This document shows positions 39,201-50,411 of a stretch of DNA of 64,000 nt, piece by piece (position 1 is the stretch's first letter; every line of letters starts with the position of its first letter). The notes beneath the pieces are model-generated. The model was not told the origin of the DNA and did not search any database. It was given only the letters and a program-made list of their open reading frames with translations. The position numbers and the translations under genes are program-made. The stretch is from Zetaproteobacteria bacterium CG06_land_8_20_14_3_00_59_53 (GTDB lineage: Bacteria > Pseudomonadota > Zetaproteobacteria > Mariprofundales > Mariprofundaceae), in the NCBI GenBank assembly GCA_002779605.1, contig PEWE01000010.1, positions 1-64,000 on the forward strand. The letters run 5' to 3'.

Positions 39201-40015
39201 ACACTACCCCCGTTGCCCATCGCCTTCCGCATGGCGGCACAAGTTTTGTCCAAAGCCGCGAGCATAGCAGGTTCATCACCGGCATGGTCTGCGATGCAAC
39301 TCACAAAATGGCTGCCGATGACCACACCGTCGGCAAAGGCTGCGACTGCGGCAGCCTGCTCAGGTGTCTTTATACCGAAACCGACACAAATCGGCAATCC
39401 GGACTGGCTATGTAATGATTCGACCTGAGTGCGGATATCCGCAACCGAGCCCATCTCCGCACCGGTGATGCCGGTCAGCGAAACATAATAGATAAAGCCG
39501 CTGGCGGTCTTTGCCGCCAGTTCGCGGCGCGCGGCCGACGAGGTCGGTGCGACCAGCCGGATACTGTGCAGGGCATGCGCCAGCAGTGCGGCATCCAGAT
39601 CGCCGGATTCCTCTGGCGGGATATCCACGATCAGCACACCATCGGCGCCGGCCAGTGCCGCCTGATCGGCGAACTGCCGGTAACCCATGGCATAGGCGAT
39701 ATTGGCATAGCCCATCAGCACGATACCGGCCTCGGGGCGGGCCTTGCGGACGGTCATGCACAGATGGAACACATCGTGCATCTTCGTGCCGGCCTCCAGC
39801 GAACGCTCGCTGGCAGCCTGAATGGTCGGACCATCGGCCATCGGGTCGGAGAAGGGCATACCGATCTCAAGAATGTCTGCATGACCGGCCAGCACATGCA
39901 GCAACTTCTCTGAGGCGGCGGGATTCGGATCGCCGGCGGTCAGATAACCGACCAATGCAGCCCGCTGCTCGGATTTGCAGCGTTCGAAACAGTTTTTCAG
40001 GCGGTCCAGACTCAT
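39197..40015 (-). CDS. trpA: Tryptophan synthase alpha subunit
   Basis: A 272-residue TIM-barrel subunit that cleaves indole-3-glycerol phosphate. The catalytic Glu is in [20 protein letters not shown] near residue 48 and the Asp in [12 protein letters not shown] near 130. [20 protein letters not shown] near 212 binds phosphate. It overlaps trpB by ATGA and forms the alpha-beta complex with it. Confidence 0.95.
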   Translation of the reverse strand: MSLDRLKNCFERCKSEQRAALVGYLTAGDPNPAASEKLLHVLAGHADILEIGMPFSDPMADGPTIQAASERSLEAGTKMHDVFHLCMTVRKARPEAGIVLMGYANIAYAMGYRQFADQAALAGADGVLIVDIPPEESGDLDAALLAHALHSIRLVAPTSSAARRELAAKTASGFIYYVSLTGITGAEMGSVADIRTQVESLHSQSGLPICVGFGIKTPEQAAAVAAFADGVVIGSHFVSCIADHAGDEPAMLAALDKTCAAMRKAMGNGGSV

Positions 40016-41238
40016 GCCTTTTCCCCTTTTCCGAATACCTTCATCACCGTATCCAGATCCTTGTCACCACGGCCGGACAAATTCACCAGAATCATCTGAT
40101 CAGGAGTCATGGTCGATGCCATACGCATCGCAGCCGCCAATGCATGGCTGGATTCGAGTGCCGGCAGGATACCCTCGGTATGAGCCAGACGCTTGAATGC
40201 CTGCAGTGCCTGATCATCCGTGGCCGAATCCAGCTCCAGACGTCCGGCATCGTACATCGCCGCTAGCTCAGGGCCGACGCCGGGATAATCCAGTCCGGCT
40301 GAAATACTGTGCGTGCCGTTGATCTGCCCTTCACTATTCTCCAGCAGGTAGGTGAGGTTGCCATGCAGGATACCGGGGCGACCGGCCAGCATCGAGGCGG
40401 CATGTTGTCCGGTCTCAAGCCCGTAACCGGCAGCCTCCACGGCAACTAGGCGAATATTGTCGTCACGCAACGGGTGCAGCAGGCCCATAGCATTCGAGCC
40501 ACCGCCAACACATGCCATTGCCACATCCGGCAGACGCCCGAACTGCTCAAGGAACTGAGCGCGCGCCTCCTGACCGATCACCGCATGGTACTGCCGGACC
40601 ATCAACGGATATGGGTGCGGACCGGCTACAGTGCCGATGATGTAAAAGGTGGTTTCACAACTTGCCACCCAGTCACGCAGCGCTTCATTGAGCGCATCCT
40701 TCAACGTGCCTGAGCCGCAATCCACAGGAATAACGCGCGCCCCGAGCAACTCCATGCGGAATACATTGGGGGCCTGACGTCGCATATCCTCGCGACCCAT
40801 ATAGACATCGCACTGCATATCGAACATCGCCGCCACGGTAGCCGTGGCCACACCATGCTGACCGGCGCCGGTTTCGGCGATCACGCGCTTCTTGCCCATA
40901 CGCTGTGCGAGCAGGCCCTGACCGATGGTGTTGTTGATCTTGTGTGCCCCTGTATGCGTCAGGTCCTCGCGCTTGAGAATGATCTGCGCACCGCCGATGG
41001 CACGCGACAGATGCTCGGCATGATACAGCGGTGTGGGTCGCCCGACGTACTGCTGCAAAAGACGCAGCCGCTCTGCCTGAAAGGATTCATCCTCCCATGA
41101 GGCATGGAAGGCAGCTTCCAGCTCGGCCAGCGGCCCCATCAGGGTTTCTGCTGCATACTTGCCACCGAAGCGGCCGAAATGACCGCCGATATCGGGCATA
41201 TGCCGCATTTCCATATCGTACATCGTCTGTTCGCTCAT
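40012..41238 (-). CDS. trpB: Tryptophan synthase beta subunit
   Basis: A 408-residue PLP enzyme joining indole and serine. The Schiff-base Lys is in [19 protein letters not shown] near residue 100, [17 protein letters not shown] near 17 is the typical opening and [10 protein letters not shown] near 240 binds the PLP phosphate. The start at 41238 is one option, 13 bases after the trpF stop; an in-frame ATG at 41268 would overlap trpF and another at 41223 is possible. It sits between trpF and trpA. Confidence 0.94.
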   Translation of the reverse strand: MSEQTMYDMEMRHMPDIGGHFGRFGGKYAAETLMGPLAELEAAFHASWEDESFQAERLRLLQQYVGRPTPLYHAEHLSRAIGGAQIILKREDLTHTGAHKINNTIGQGLLAQRMGKKRVIAETGAGQHGVATATVAAMFDMQCDVYMGREDMRRQAPNVFRMELLGARVIPVDCGSGTLKDALNEALRDWVASCETTFYIIGTVAGPHPYPLMVRQYHAVIGQEARAQFLEQFGRLPDVAMACVGGGSNAMGLLHPLRDDNIRLVAVEAAGYGLETGQHAASMLAGRPGILHGNLTYLLENSEGQINGTHSISAGLDYPGVGPELAAMYDAGRLELDSATDDQALQAFKRLAHTEGILPALESSHALAAAMRMASTMTPDQMILVNLSGRGDKDLDTVMKVFGKGEKA

Positions 41239-41251
41239 CACTCTGGCCTGC

Positions 41252-41947
41252 TCAATCGATTGCTCCATTGCTGCGCACAGCGGCGCCCGGAAGATCATTC
41301 ATCACCACAGCATCAATAAAACGCTGCATTTTTCCCGCATGCTTGATGCCGGGGAAAACTTCGACGGCGGAGGATACATCCAGCGCATGCCATTGGCGAA
41401 CAGCCAGTGCCTGAGCGACATTATCCGCATGCAGACCGCCGGCCAGAATCAAAGGGTGGGCATGCTGTACATGCCGCACCAGTTCCCAATCGAAGCTGCA
41501 GCCTGTACCCCCATAGACACCGGGCGGGGCCTTGGCATCCAGCAGCACCGGACAATCGTAATCGGCGATGCGCGCCGTATCCGCCGCATCACGCACCGCT
41601 ACCGCCTTGATGACCCTGCGCGTCTGCGCGGCACAGAAGGCCGGCGTCTCATCGCCATGCAACTGCAGCACATCCAGCGGACAGGTCTGCAGAACGGCAT
41701 TGATCTCGTCCTGCACGGCATTCACAAACAGACCGACAGCACTCACGAATGGCGGCAGGGCACGGATGATGCCGGCAGCCGCAGATGGCTCGATATAGCG
41801 CGGGGAAGCAGCATAAAACACAAAGCCGAGCGCATCCGCACCGAGTCCGGCGGCGCATAGTGCATCCTCAATTCGCGTGATGCCACACACCTTGATCCGG
41901 GTGCGCAGCTGCGGCTCCACACCGCTCCGGGTATTGTTCATCCGCAT
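41252..41947 (-). CDS. trpF: Phosphoribosylanthranilate isomerase
   Basis: A 231-residue TIM barrel for the Amadori step of tryptophan synthesis. The catalytic Cys is in [14 protein letters not shown] near residue 20, with [12 protein letters not shown] near 90, and [17 protein letters not shown] and [10 protein letters not shown] near the end. The family is about 205-210 residues, so the N-terminus may be shorter: a GTG at 41920, four bases after GGAG, would remove nine residues. It heads the trpFBA block, divergent from argD by 96 bases. trpC, trpD and trpE are not in the window. Confidence 0.92.
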   Translation of the reverse strand: MRMNNTRSGVEPQLRTRIKVCGITRIEDALCAAGLGADALGFVFYAASPRYIEPSAAAGIIRALPPFVSAVGLFVNAVQDEINAVLQTCPLDVLQLHGDETPAFCAAQTRRVIKAVAVRDAADTARIADYDCPVLLDAKAPPGVYGGTGCSFDWELVRHVQHAHPLILAGGLHADNVAQALAVRQWHALDVSSAVEVFPGIKHAGKMQRFIDAVVMNDLPGAAVRSNGAID

Positions 41948-42043
41948 CACACTAGGCAACTGCCGATAGCTTGAAAAGCGCCGGAAAAGGTGACTGCAAG
42001 CAGAATCGTGCGTTTTCGCCGATAAGCCTTTAAGATTGCGGCG

Positions 42044-43245
42044 ATGAAGCAAACAGCAACACCATTCGACCCCGCCATGTCCGTCATGCCGACCTATGCC
42101 CGCTACCCGCTCACCCTGGTCAGCGGCAAGGGTAGCCGGGTGTGCGATGATGCCGGCCGCGAATACCTCGATTTCATTTCGGGCATCGCCGTGAACACCC
42201 TTGGTCACGCGAATCCGCAACTGGCTGAAGCCATCTGCAGACAGGCAGGCAGCATGCTGCACTGCTCCAACCTGTTCCATATTCCGCAACAGCAGCAGCT
42301 GGCCGCAAGACTGACCGCGCTTGCCGGACTGGGGCGTGCTTTTTTCTGCAATTCCGGTGCCGAGGCCAATGAAGGCGCGATCAAAATCGCCCGCAAGTAT
42401 TTTTATGACAAGGGATCGAAACGGCGCACGGTGATCACCGCGACCCAGTCGTTCCACGGCCGGCTTATTTCCACGCTGACCGCAACCGGCCAGGACAAGG
42501 TGAAGATCGGATTCGATCCGCTGCCGCCAGGCTTTGTTCATGTGCCGCTCAACGACATCGCGACTCTGAAAAGCACTGTCAACGAACACACGGCAGCCAT
42601 CATGCTGGAGCCATTACAGGGAGAGGGCGGTGTCAATATCGCCAACGCCGGATACCTGCAGGCTGTGCGGGCCTTATGCGACGAACATGGCATCCTGTTG
42701 ATGCTTGATGAAATCCAGACCGGCATCGGTCGCTGCGGCACGATGTTCGCCTTCGAGCAGGCCGGCATCCGGCCGGACATCCTGACGCTTGCCAAGGGTT
42801 TGGGTGGCGGCGTGCCGATCGGCGCGATGTTGGCTTCTGAATCGGTGGCCGCATCCTTCGGGCCGGGCACGCATGGTTCCACCTTCGGCGGCAACCCGTT
42901 GTCATGCACGGCGGCACTGACGGTGCTCGATGTCATCGAGCAGCAGGACATGCTGGACAATTGCAGGCAGCGCGGTGCACAACTGAAACAAGGACTTGCA
43001 GCCCTGCAGGCGGAATTCCCGATCATCCGCGAAGTACGCGGTGCAGGCCTGCTGGTCGGCGCCGCCCTGGATGAGGCTTGCGGCATCACGGCTGCAGATA
43101 TCATCACCGCCTGCCGTGAAGGCGGCCTGCTCATTCTTCCGGCAGGTCCGCATGTGCTGCGACTGCTGCCACCGCTGAACGTCACGGCCGCCGACATCGA
43201 TGAGGCGCTGGCCAAGCTTGCCGCCGCCCTCAAAGGAGTTTCCGC

Positions 43246-43249
<4 letters not shown>
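42044..43249 (+). CDS. argD: Acetylornithine aminotransferase
   Basis: A 401-residue class III PLP aminotransferase. The Schiff-base Lys is in DILTLAKGLGGGVPIGAM near residue 253, LLMLDEIQTGIGRCGTMFAF lies near 222 and FFCNSGAEANEGAIKIARK near 100 binds the PLP phosphate. It makes N-acetylornithine from the semialdehyde with glutamate and may also serve lysine synthesis as DapC. It begins a tight argD-argF-argB-argG unit; the ATG of argF overlaps its stop. Confidence 0.95.
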
Positions 43250-44151
<902 letters not shown>

Positions 44152-44203
44152 TTCCGAACATGTTCAACGCGCCCCAGGCGGCGCACCAAGAGGAGCTCAT
44201 ATC

Positions 44204-45091
44204 ATGGAACACGGTCAAGCCCGGGCCAAAACACTGCTGGAAGCGCTGCCCTATCTGCAACGCTATGCAGGACAGAGCATCGTCATCAAATACGGCGGCA
44301 ATGCGATGGTCGAAGAGTCGCTGAAGAGCGATTTCGCGCGCGACATCGTGCTGCTCAAGCAGGTCGGCATTCATCCGGTGGTGGTGCATGGCGGTGGCCC
44401 GCAGATCGGCCAACTGCTCAAAAAGATCGGCAAGCAGAGCGAATTCATCCAAGGCATGCGGGTCACCGACAGGGAAACCATGGACATCGTGGAGATGGTG
44501 CTGGCCGGTCTGGTGAACAAGGAGATCGTGGCCAACATCAATGCCAGCGGAGGCCGCGCCGTGGGCCTGTCCGGCAAGGACGGCGGCCTGATCTGCGCGC
44601 GCAAAATGGTATTCGAGAAAGATGCGCCGGAACTGGATGTGCCGGAGATCATTGATCTCGGTCATGTGGGCAGCGTGCACCACATCAACCCCGAGATCCT
44701 GCACATGCTGGAGAAGGACCGTTTCATTCCGGTGATCGCCCCGGTGGGCTACCACAAGGACGAGCGCAGCAGCTACAACATCAATGCCGATCTGGTGGCC
44801 GGCGCCATCGCGCAGGCCATCGGTGCAGCCAAGCTCATCCTGCTCACCGATGTGGCGGGCGTGCTGGACGAGAACAAGCAACTGCAGTCCACTCTCACCG
44901 GTGACCAGGTAACCGCCTGGATGCAACGCGGCATCATCAGCGGCGGCATGATCCCCAAGGTGAACTGCTGCATGGATGCCATTGCACACGGCGTGGCCAA
45001 GGCGCATATCATCGACGGGCGCATCCCGCACTCCCTGCTGCTGGAGATCCTCACCGACGAGGGCGTGGGCACGGCCTTCTCGCCGGACTAA
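44204..45091 (+). CDS. argB: Acetylglutamate kinase
   Basis: A 295-residue amino-acid kinase that phosphorylates N-acetylglutamate. [13 protein letters not shown] near residue 27 holds the catalytic Lys, [11 protein letters not shown] near 61 binds the acetyl group, [17 protein letters not shown] near 113 binds substrate and [14 protein letters not shown] near 248 is the second Lys. The long form with [19 protein letters not shown] suggests possible arginine feedback control, as in hexameric NAGKs. The ATG at 44204 follows AGGAG by eight bases. Confidence 0.95.
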   Translation: MEHGQARAKTLLEALPYLQRYAGQSIVIKYGGNAMVEESLKSDFARDIVLLKQVGIHPVVVHGGGPQIGQLLKKIGKQSEFIQGMRVTDRETMDIVEMVLAGLVNKEIVANINASGGRAVGLSGKDGGLICARKMVFEKDAPELDVPEIIDLGHVGSVHHINPEILHMLEKDRFIPVIAPVGYHKDERSSYNINADLVAGAIAQAIGAAKLILLTDVAGVLDENKQLQSTLTGDQVTAWMQRGIISGGMIPKVNCCMDAIAHGVAKAHIIDGRIPHSLLLEILTDEGVGTAFSPD

Positions 45092-45182
45092 CGCAAGCGC
45101 AATAGATTTCCCTGCGAACGAGGCTAGCATGCCGCGTCGCGATCAAGGTGCCGCCGACGGCGGCGCAATCCAAGGAGTTTTC

Positions 45183-46421
45183 ATGTCTTCACTCAGTGCC
45201 CATCAGTCAGCTTCCAAGGTCGTTCTGGCCTATTCCGGCGGACTGGATACCTCCATCATCCTCAAATGGCTTCAGGAAACCTACGGCTGCCAGGTGGTCA
45301 CATTCACCGCAGACATCGGTCAGGGCAAAGAGGTTGAGGATGCGCGCGCCAAGGCCATCGCCGGCAAGGCAACAGGTATTTATATCGAGGATCTTACCGA
45401 AGAATTCGTCCGCGATTATGTGTTTCCGATGTTTCGCGCCAATGCCATCTACGAGGGCGAATACCTTCTGGGAACCTCCATTGCCCGCCCGCTGATCGCC
45501 AAACGCATGATCGAGATAGCCAATCTGGAAGGCGCTGATGCGGTATCGCATGGTGCCACCGGCAAGGGTAACGATCAGGTCCGTTTCGAACTCGGTTTCT
45601 ATGCCCTGAAGCCCGACGTGAAGGTGATAGCACCATGGCGTGAATGGAACATGGTCAGCCGTGAAGACATGTTGCGCTTTGCCGAAAAGCACGGCATTCC
45701 GGTTGAGCGCAAGCGCGAAGGATCCAAGTCGCCTTACTCGATGGATGCCAACCTGCTGCACATCTCCTACGAGGGCTACGATCTGGAAAATCCGTGGTGC
45801 GAGCCGTCCGATGATATGTGGCGCTGGAGCGTCTCGCCGGAGAACGCCCCGAACGAGCCGGAATACATCGAGCTTGCCTACAAGGGCGGCGATATCATGG
45901 CCATCAACGGCGTGCAGATGACCCCCGCGCAGATACTAACCGAGCTTAACCGCATCGGCGGCAAACACGGCGTCGGCCGCATCGACATCGTGGAAAACCG
46001 CTTCGTCGGCATGAAGTCGCGCGGCTGCTACGAAACCCCGGGCGGCACCATCATGCTCAAGGCGCACCGCGCCATCGAATCCATCACCGTGGACCGTGAA
46101 GTCGCTCACCTGAAGGACGAGTTGATGCCGCGTTATGCCAAGCTGGTGTATAACGGTTTCTGGTTCGCCCCCGAGCGCATCATGCTGCAGAAGATGATCG
46201 ATGCCTCACAGGCCACCGTGAACGGCGATGTGCGCGTCAAGCTGTACAAGGGCAGCGTGTCCGTGGTCGGCCGCCGTTCGGCCGAGTCGCTGTTCGACGA
46301 ACGCCTGTGCACCTTCGAGGACGACAAGGGCGCCTATGACCAGAAGGACGCCGGCGGCTTCATCAAGCTCAATGCCCTTCGCCTGCGCATGGAAGCCTTC
46401 GCCGGCCGCAAGTTCGATTAG
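45183..46421 (+). CDS. argG: Argininosuccinate synthase
   Basis: A 412-residue enzyme joining citrulline and aspartate with ATP. The pyrophosphatase motif [18 protein letters not shown] is near residue 16, followed by [20 protein letters not shown] near 120. The ATG at 45183 is six bases after AAGGAG. The 91-base gap from argB contains a small GC-rich hairpin (GCCGCC/GGCGGC, 45152-45166) without a U-run, so one transcript is likely. argH is not in the window. Confidence 0.96.
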   Translation: MSSLSAHQSASKVVLAYSGGLDTSIILKWLQETYGCQVVTFTADIGQGKEVEDARAKAIAGKATGIYIEDLTEEFVRDYVFPMFRANAIYEGEYLLGTSIARPLIAKRMIEIANLEGADAVSHGATGKGNDQVRFELGFYALKPDVKVIAPWREWNMVSREDMLRFAEKHGIPVERKREGSKSPYSMDANLLHISYEGYDLENPWCEPSDDMWRWSVSPENAPNEPEYIELAYKGGDIMAINGVQMTPAQILTELNRIGGKHGVGRIDIVENRFVGMKSRGCYETPGGTIMLKAHRAIESITVDREVAHLKDELMPRYAKLVYNGFWFAPERIMLQKMIDASQATVNGDVRVKLYKGSVSVVGRRSAESLFDERLCTFEDDKGAYDQKDAGGFIKLNALRLRMEAFAGRKFD

Positions 46422-46451
46422 TATCCGGCAATAAAAGAAAACGGAGATAAC

Positions 46452-47027
46452 ATGAGTTACTACGATACCCCCACCAAACTGCTGCACAAGGGCATGGCCC
46501 TGACGGTCAGCGTGCAGATCGTGCTGAGCTTTTTCATGCAGTATCCGAAGCCGAACGTGACCCGCGACCCGCTGGCCCTTCAACTGTTCGAAGCCCACGA
46601 ATGGGTCGGTATCGCTGCCGCCCTGATCGTTATCGCACATGTCGTGTACAGCCTGATCAGCACCGGCAATGCATCGTGGCGCACACTGTTCCCGTGGCTG
46701 ACCGGTGCAGGCTGCTGCAAGCTGCTCGGCGAGCTCAAGCAGGTTGGCAGCTGGTTCAGCAAGGGGCTGCCGCATCCGGATGAGCAGCACACGCTGGCCT
46801 CGACCATCCATGGCGCGGGCCTGCTACTGGTGCTTTTCCAGGGCCTGACCGGCGGCTGCCTGTTCCTCGGCATGGGAGAAAACGGCGCGATGAGCGCCGG
46901 CATCAAGGAGGTGAAGGAAATGCACGAGGTCGCCGGCATGCTGATCATCGCCTATCTGGTATTGCATGTGGCTGCCGCCATCTGGCACCAGAAGCAGGGC
47001 CACGACGTCATTAGCCGCATCAAGTAG
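46452..47027 (+). CDS. Cytochrome b561-type membrane protein (first copy)
   Basis: A 191-residue protein with four predicted membrane helices. Candidate haem-ligand His residues are in KLLHKG (residue 12), FEAHEWVGIAAALIVIAHVV (near 50 and 62), STIHGAGLL (near 119) and LVLHVAAAIWHQKQGHD (near 175). This fits diheme b561/YceJ-type electron carriers. It ends in QGHDVISRIK, also seen in the next gene. It lies 30 bases after argG, with a good terminator after it. Its electron donor and acceptor are unknown. Confidence 0.8.
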   Translation: MSYYDTPTKLLHKGMALTVSVQIVLSFFMQYPKPNVTRDPLALQLFEAHEWVGIAAALIVIAHVVYSLISTGNASWRTLFPWLTGAGCCKLLGELKQVGSWFSKGLPHPDEQHTLASTIHGAGLLLVLFQGLTGGCLFLGMGENGAMSAGIKEVKEMHEVAGMLIIAYLVLHVAAAIWHQKQGHDVISRIK

Positions 47028-47053
47028 ACAAGGCTGCACGGAATATACAAAAC

Positions 47054-47080
47054 CCCGGCCCGAGCCGGGATTTTGTTTTT
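47054..47080 (+). terminator. Rho-independent terminator
   Basis: CCCGGC (47054-47059) and GCCGGG (47064-47069) enclose CCGA, followed by ATTTTGTTTTT. It separates the first cytochrome and argG from the second cytochrome. Confidence 0.85.
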
Positions 47081-47138
47081 CATCGTCCCGGCAACTACAC
47101 TTGGCGCAGTGTCCATGCCGGGCACAGGGGAGACCATC

Positions 47139-47786
47139 GTGATATATCCGCAAGCCATCCGTATCCTGCATTCCCTGCTCGCACTGAGCATGCTGGCGCA
47201 ACTGGCTGTCGGCGAACTGATGGATGTTCCGGGAGCTGCCGGCGAACCGGAGGAAGCCCGGCTCGGCATCGTGCCGGCTGCCTATGCGCATGCCGGGCAT
47301 GCCGATGTCATCGTGCCGGTCACCGCGGGCTTCGAGGCGCATGAATGTCTCGGCCTTGTCATTGCCGGCCTGCTTCTGGCCCGTCTGTTGCTGGCCTTCT
47401 CCTCCCTCCCCGAGACCGGCTGGCGCAATCTTTTCCCGTGGCTGTCCGCATCCGGACGCGCCGCCCTGCTGGCGGAAGCCGGGGCACAGGCCGGCGGCTG
47501 GATGAGGGGCAGGCTTGCTCCGCCCGAGGAAGGGGAAACCGTGGCCAGGTCGGTGCACGGCCTGATGCTGCTGACAGCACTGGGCATCGCCGCTGCCGGC
47601 GTGGTGCTGTTTTTCGGCTGGAACGAGCATGGTCATCAGACTGCCTTGATCGAAGCGGTCGGCGAGGTCCATGAAACACTGGTCGGCCTGTTCGAGGCCC
47701 TGCTCGCAGCCCACATCCTTGCCGTGATCCTGCACCAGATGCAGGGACACAATATTCTGACGCGCATCCGACCCGGAAAGGCATGA
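47139..47786 (+). CDS. Cytochrome b561-like membrane protein (second copy)
   Basis: A 215-residue paralogue of the preceding cytochrome. The His residues ILHSLLAL, EAHECLG, SVHGLML and EVHETLVG, and the ILHQMQGHNILTRI end, match the first copy; one helix-internal His there is absent here. An inserted loop of about 25 residues rich in His and acid (AYAHAGHADVIVPV) follows helix one. The start is GTG, six bases after GGGGAG; an in-frame ATG at 47115 is an alternative. Its stop overlaps arsR (ATGA), so it is likely made with that regulator. Confidence 0.7.
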   Translation: MIYPQAIRILHSLLALSMLAQLAVGELMDVPGAAGEPEEARLGIVPAAYAHAGHADVIVPVTAGFEAHECLGLVIAGLLLARLLLAFSSLPETGWRNLFPWLSASGRAALLAEAGAQAGGWMRGRLAPPEEGETVARSVHGLMLLTALGIAAAGVVLFFGWNEHGHQTALIEAVGEVHETLVGLFEALLAAHILAVILHQMQGHNILTRIRPGKA

Positions 47787-48124
47787 GCAATCAGGCCGCT
47801 ACAGCATTCAAGGCACTGGGCGATCCGGTTCGCCTGAGACTGTTTTATCTGCTCAGCCGGTATGCCGAACTCTGCGTCTGTCACCTGACGGATGCACTGC
47901 AACTGCCGCAAAGCACGGTTTCCAGACATCTGGGTTCACTGCGCCATGCCGGCTTGGTTGCGACAAGGCGTGACGGCAAATGGATGTATTATCGTTTGAG
48001 CGGCGAGCTGGCTGCATCGCTTGCAGCCATCATCGGGCCGGTCGCCGATGCAACGCAGCAGAGCGATTTACGGCAACTGGATGAAATCCTGCAAGGCCTG
48101 AACCAACCCTGCATATCGAGCTGA
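47783..48124 (+). CDS. arsR: ArsR-family metalloregulator, arsenite-type
   Basis: A 113-residue winged-helix repressor. FKALGDPVRLRLFYLLS opens the domain, LQLPQSTVSRHLGSLRHAGL near 49 is the recognition helix, and ELCVCHL near residue 29 is the Cys-X-Cys metalloid site of E. coli-type ArsR. Family members release DNA when As(III) or Sb(III) binds. It overlaps the preceding b561-like gene, not an ars gene; the efflux genes begin about 1.1 kb downstream beyond a minus-strand pair. It probably controls that region through the motifs noted at 49267 and 50353. Confidence 0.88.
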   Translation: MSNQAATAFKALGDPVRLRLFYLLSRYAELCVCHLTDALQLPQSTVSRHLGSLRHAGLVATRRDGKWMYYRLSGELAASLAAIIGPVADATQQSDLRQLDEILQGLNQPCISS

Positions 48125-48151
48125 CCCTCCCCGTTCAGGAAAGGCGACGAA

Positions 48152-48712
48152 TCATTTGATTGTCAGATGGTCGAGCGCGAACAGCATGGAGCCGCCGATC
48201 ATGACAACCATCAGCACCGGCATGGCAAGCACAGCCACCGCGCGGCCGCCGCTGATACGGCAATGCGCACTCAGCCCCAGCCACAGCAGAAACATGCTCC
48301 ACAGGAATGCCACGATACCGCCCCATGACAGGCCGACAAACATCATCGGTGCAAAGGCATAAGCGGAAAGCTGAAAGGCATTGGCAGTCGACAGCCGGCT
48401 TGCACTGAGCGTTCTCACGCCCCAGCTGATCAAGCCGGAAACCATCCACATGCCGATCAGAATCGCGCCCCAGGTGAAGGGCAGCATGAACAGCATACCC
48501 AGGCTGTAAGCGGGAACGGCGAGGAAGGTCAGGATGAAAATAATAATGGAGGCAAAGAACAGGCTGCTCCCGTAAAACACAGCGTACGGCATGCCGGCGA
48601 AGAATTCACGGGGCCTTGTGACCAGGTCCTTCAGAGCGGCGATAAAGGAGCCCGCCGGGCGGTTCTTCTCGAAATAAGTGATATCGTTGTCGTTCATCTC
48701 TGTGGCGCTCAT
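48152..48712 (-). CDS. Yip1-domain membrane protein
   Basis: A 186-residue protein with about five membrane helices after a soluble N-terminal 30 residues. It matches the Yip1/DUF1282 layout: ALKDLVTRPREFFAGM near residue 25 is the typical opening and GVRTLSASRLSTANAFQLSA near 95 lies between helices. Bacterial members are uncharacterised. The ATG at 48712 follows GGAG by eight bases. It lies downstream of atpC, same strand, with 77 bases between. Confidence 0.7.
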   Translation of the reverse strand: MSATEMNDNDITYFEKNRPAGSFIAALKDLVTRPREFFAGMPYAVFYGSSLFFASIIIFILTFLAVPAYSLGMLFMLPFTWGAILIGMWMVSGLISWGVRTLSASRLSTANAFQLSAYAFAPMMFVGLSWGGIVAFLWSMFLLWLGLSAHCRISGGRAVAVLAMPVLMVVMIGGSMLFALDHLTIK

Positions 48713-48789
48713 AGCAATATCTCCGTATATAAGGGAGGCGAAGCATGGCGTGTTGAGCAGGGTATGCAAGCGCACACAGTACGCCTGAA

Positions 48790-49209
48790 TCAGCTGCGGA
48801 GCGCGCGCTTTGCCAGATTCATACGGGCGATGGCCATTTCAAGCTCGACCATAGCCTTGTCCAGCTCATCCAGCGTGGCATGCCTGAAGTGTTCGCGCGC
48901 CTGCCTGAGGATCTTCCTCGCCTTGTCGGCATCGACCTCAGCGGCGCGCTCGTAGGCATCGGCCAGAATGGTCACCGAATCCGCCTGCACCTCCAGATAG
49001 CCGCCGCTGATCAGCATCATGTATTGCCTGCCCTGAGGATAGTTCTTCTGCGCCGGAGAATAGATACGCAGCAAGCCGGGACGCAGGACACCCAGCAGCG
49101 GCGCATGCCCGGGCATGATCTTCAATTCCCCGTTCGTAGTCACGGTGACCACGGCCAGCGCCTCGCCAAGGAACAACTCTTCTTCGATGGATGCAACACG
49201 TACCTTCAT
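48790..49209 (-). CDS. atpC: F-type ATP synthase epsilon subunit (orphan)
   Basis: A 139-residue F1 epsilon subunit, full length. The N-terminal beta sandwich contains EELFLGEALAVVTVTTNGEL, IMPGHAPLLGVLRPGLL near residue 32 and ISGGYLEVQADSVTILADAY near 67; two C-terminal helices follow, with AREHFRHATLDELDKAMVE. In a usual operon it follows atpD, but neither atpD nor any other F1/F0 gene is in this window. It may be the cell's only copy relocated, or a second copy. It is read away from acr3. Confidence 0.85.
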   Translation of the reverse strand: MKVRVASIEEELFLGEALAVVTVTTNGELKIMPGHAPLLGVLRPGLLRIYSPAQKNYPQGRQYMMLISGGYLEVQADSVTILADAYERAAEVDADKARKILRQAREHFRHATLDELDKAMVELEMAIARMNLAKRALRS

Positions 49210-49266
49210 GGGACTCGGACTCTGGTATTTTGGGGCTTAAATGCAACGAACCAGATATCGGCATTT

Positions 49267-49290
49267 ACATATCCGCATGTCCGGATACAT
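49267..49290 (+). promoter_or_regulatory. Candidate ArsR operator upstream of acr3
   Basis: The sequence ACATATCCGCAT (49267-49278) recurs 5 bases after the acr3 stop at 50353-50364, ahead of the GAPDH gene. Here it extends to an imperfect palindrome, TATCCG-N6-CGGATA (49270-49287). Being shared by both arsenic transcription units, it is a candidate ArsR site. If it is, the acr3 start must lie downstream of it. Confidence 0.4.
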
Positions 49291-49291
49291 T

Positions 49292-50347
49292 ATGCCCATG
49301 CCCGAACAGCGTACAGCACGTCAATCCATGGGGCTTTTTGCCCGCTATCTCACACTCTGGGTTTTACTGTGCATCCTCGCAGGCATCGGGCTCGGTGCAG
49401 GATTACCGGGCGTATTCCAAACCCTTGGAAGAGCGGAGCTGGCGCACATCAACCTTCCTGTGGCCGCTCTGATCTGGGCGATGATCCTGCCGATGCTGCT
49501 CAAGATCGATTATTCGGCACTACACGAGGGCTGGCATCAGCGTCGCGGCATCGGCGTCACCCTGGCCATCAACTGGCTGGTCAAACCCTTCTCGATGGCA
49601 CTGCTCGGTTATGTCTTCCTGCGGGTACTGTTCGCCGACTGGCTTGATCCCGGCAAGATCGATGCCTACATCGCCGGCCTGATCCTGCTCGCCGCCGCCC
49701 CCTGCACTGCCATGGTCTTCGTCTGGTCCCGGCTGGTCGGAGGGCATGCGCAGTTCACCCTCACCCAGGTGGCACTGAACGATATCATCATGATCTTCGC
49801 CTTTGCCCCCATCGTCGGCCTGCTGCTGGGCATGGCCTCGATTATCGTGCCCTGGGATACGCTGTTCCTTTCGGTGCTATTGTATATCGTCATCCCGGTA
49901 CTGCTGGCCTACATCGGGCGGCGAATGCTACTTACCCAGGGGTGGCTGGATGCCGTACTGCGCATGATGGATCCCGTTTCGATGGGCGCGCTGTTGCTAA
50001 CCGTGGTGCTGCTGTTCGGCTTTCAGGGCGGGCAGATTCTGGACCAGCCGCTGGTGATTCTGCTGCTGGCCATTCCGATTACCCTTCAGGTTTACTTCAA
50101 TTCCATGCTGACCTACTGGCTGAACCGCAGGCTCGGCGTGGTACATGCCGTGGCCGGACCGTCGGCCCTGATCGGCGCATCCAATTTCTTCGAGCTGGCC
50201 GTGGCTGCCGCCATCGCCCTGTTCGGTTTCGAATCGGGGGCGGCACTTGCCACCGTGGTCGGCGTGCTGGTCGAGGTGCCGGTGATGCTGTCGGTGGTCG
50301 GCATCGTCAACAGCACCAGGCAATGGTACGAGTCTGGGCTGTCATGA
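49292..50347 (+). CDS. acr3: ACR3-family arsenite efflux transporter
   Basis: An inner-membrane arsenite exporter with about ten helices. The conserved Cys is in [18 protein letters not shown] and the Glu in [18 protein letters not shown], both near the transport site of Acr3. [13 protein letters not shown] and [15 protein letters not shown] are further family hallmarks. It exports As(III) driven by proton gradient. The start is uncertain: ATGs at 49241, 49277, 49292, 49298 and 49328 are in frame. The 49292 choice keeps the candidate operator upstream. Confidence 0.9.
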   Translation: MPMPEQRTARQSMGLFARYLTLWVLLCILAGIGLGAGLPGVFQTLGRAELAHINLPVAALIWAMILPMLLKIDYSALHEGWHQRRGIGVTLAINWLVKPFSMALLGYVFLRVLFADWLDPGKIDAYIAGLILLAAAPCTAMVFVWSRLVGGHAQFTLTQVALNDIIMIFAFAPIVGLLLGMASIIVPWDTLFLSVLLYIVIPVLLAYIGRRMLLTQGWLDAVLRMMDPVSMGALLLTVVLLFGFQGGQILDQPLVILLLAIPITLQVYFNSMLTYWLNRRLGVVHAVAGPSALIGASNFFELAVAAAIALFGFESGAALATVVGVLVEVPVMLSVVGIVNSTRQWYESGLS

Positions 50348-50352
50348 TGATG

Positions 50353-50364
50353 ACATATCCGCAT
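50353..50364 (+). promoter_or_regulatory. Second copy of the candidate ArsR operator
   Basis: An exact 12-base copy of ACATATCCGCAT, also found at 49267. It continues as ATGAGAATGT and lies 48 bases before the GAPDH ATG, where a promoter would be expected. Confidence 0.4.
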
Positions 50365-50411
50365 ATGAGAATGTATCTACCGGGCGCATGGTCGCCATCA
50401 CGGAGGACGAC

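Noticed and set aside
45152..45166. GC-rich hairpin between argB and argG as a terminator
   Set aside because: There is no U-run after the stem, and argG has no separate promoter that I can see.
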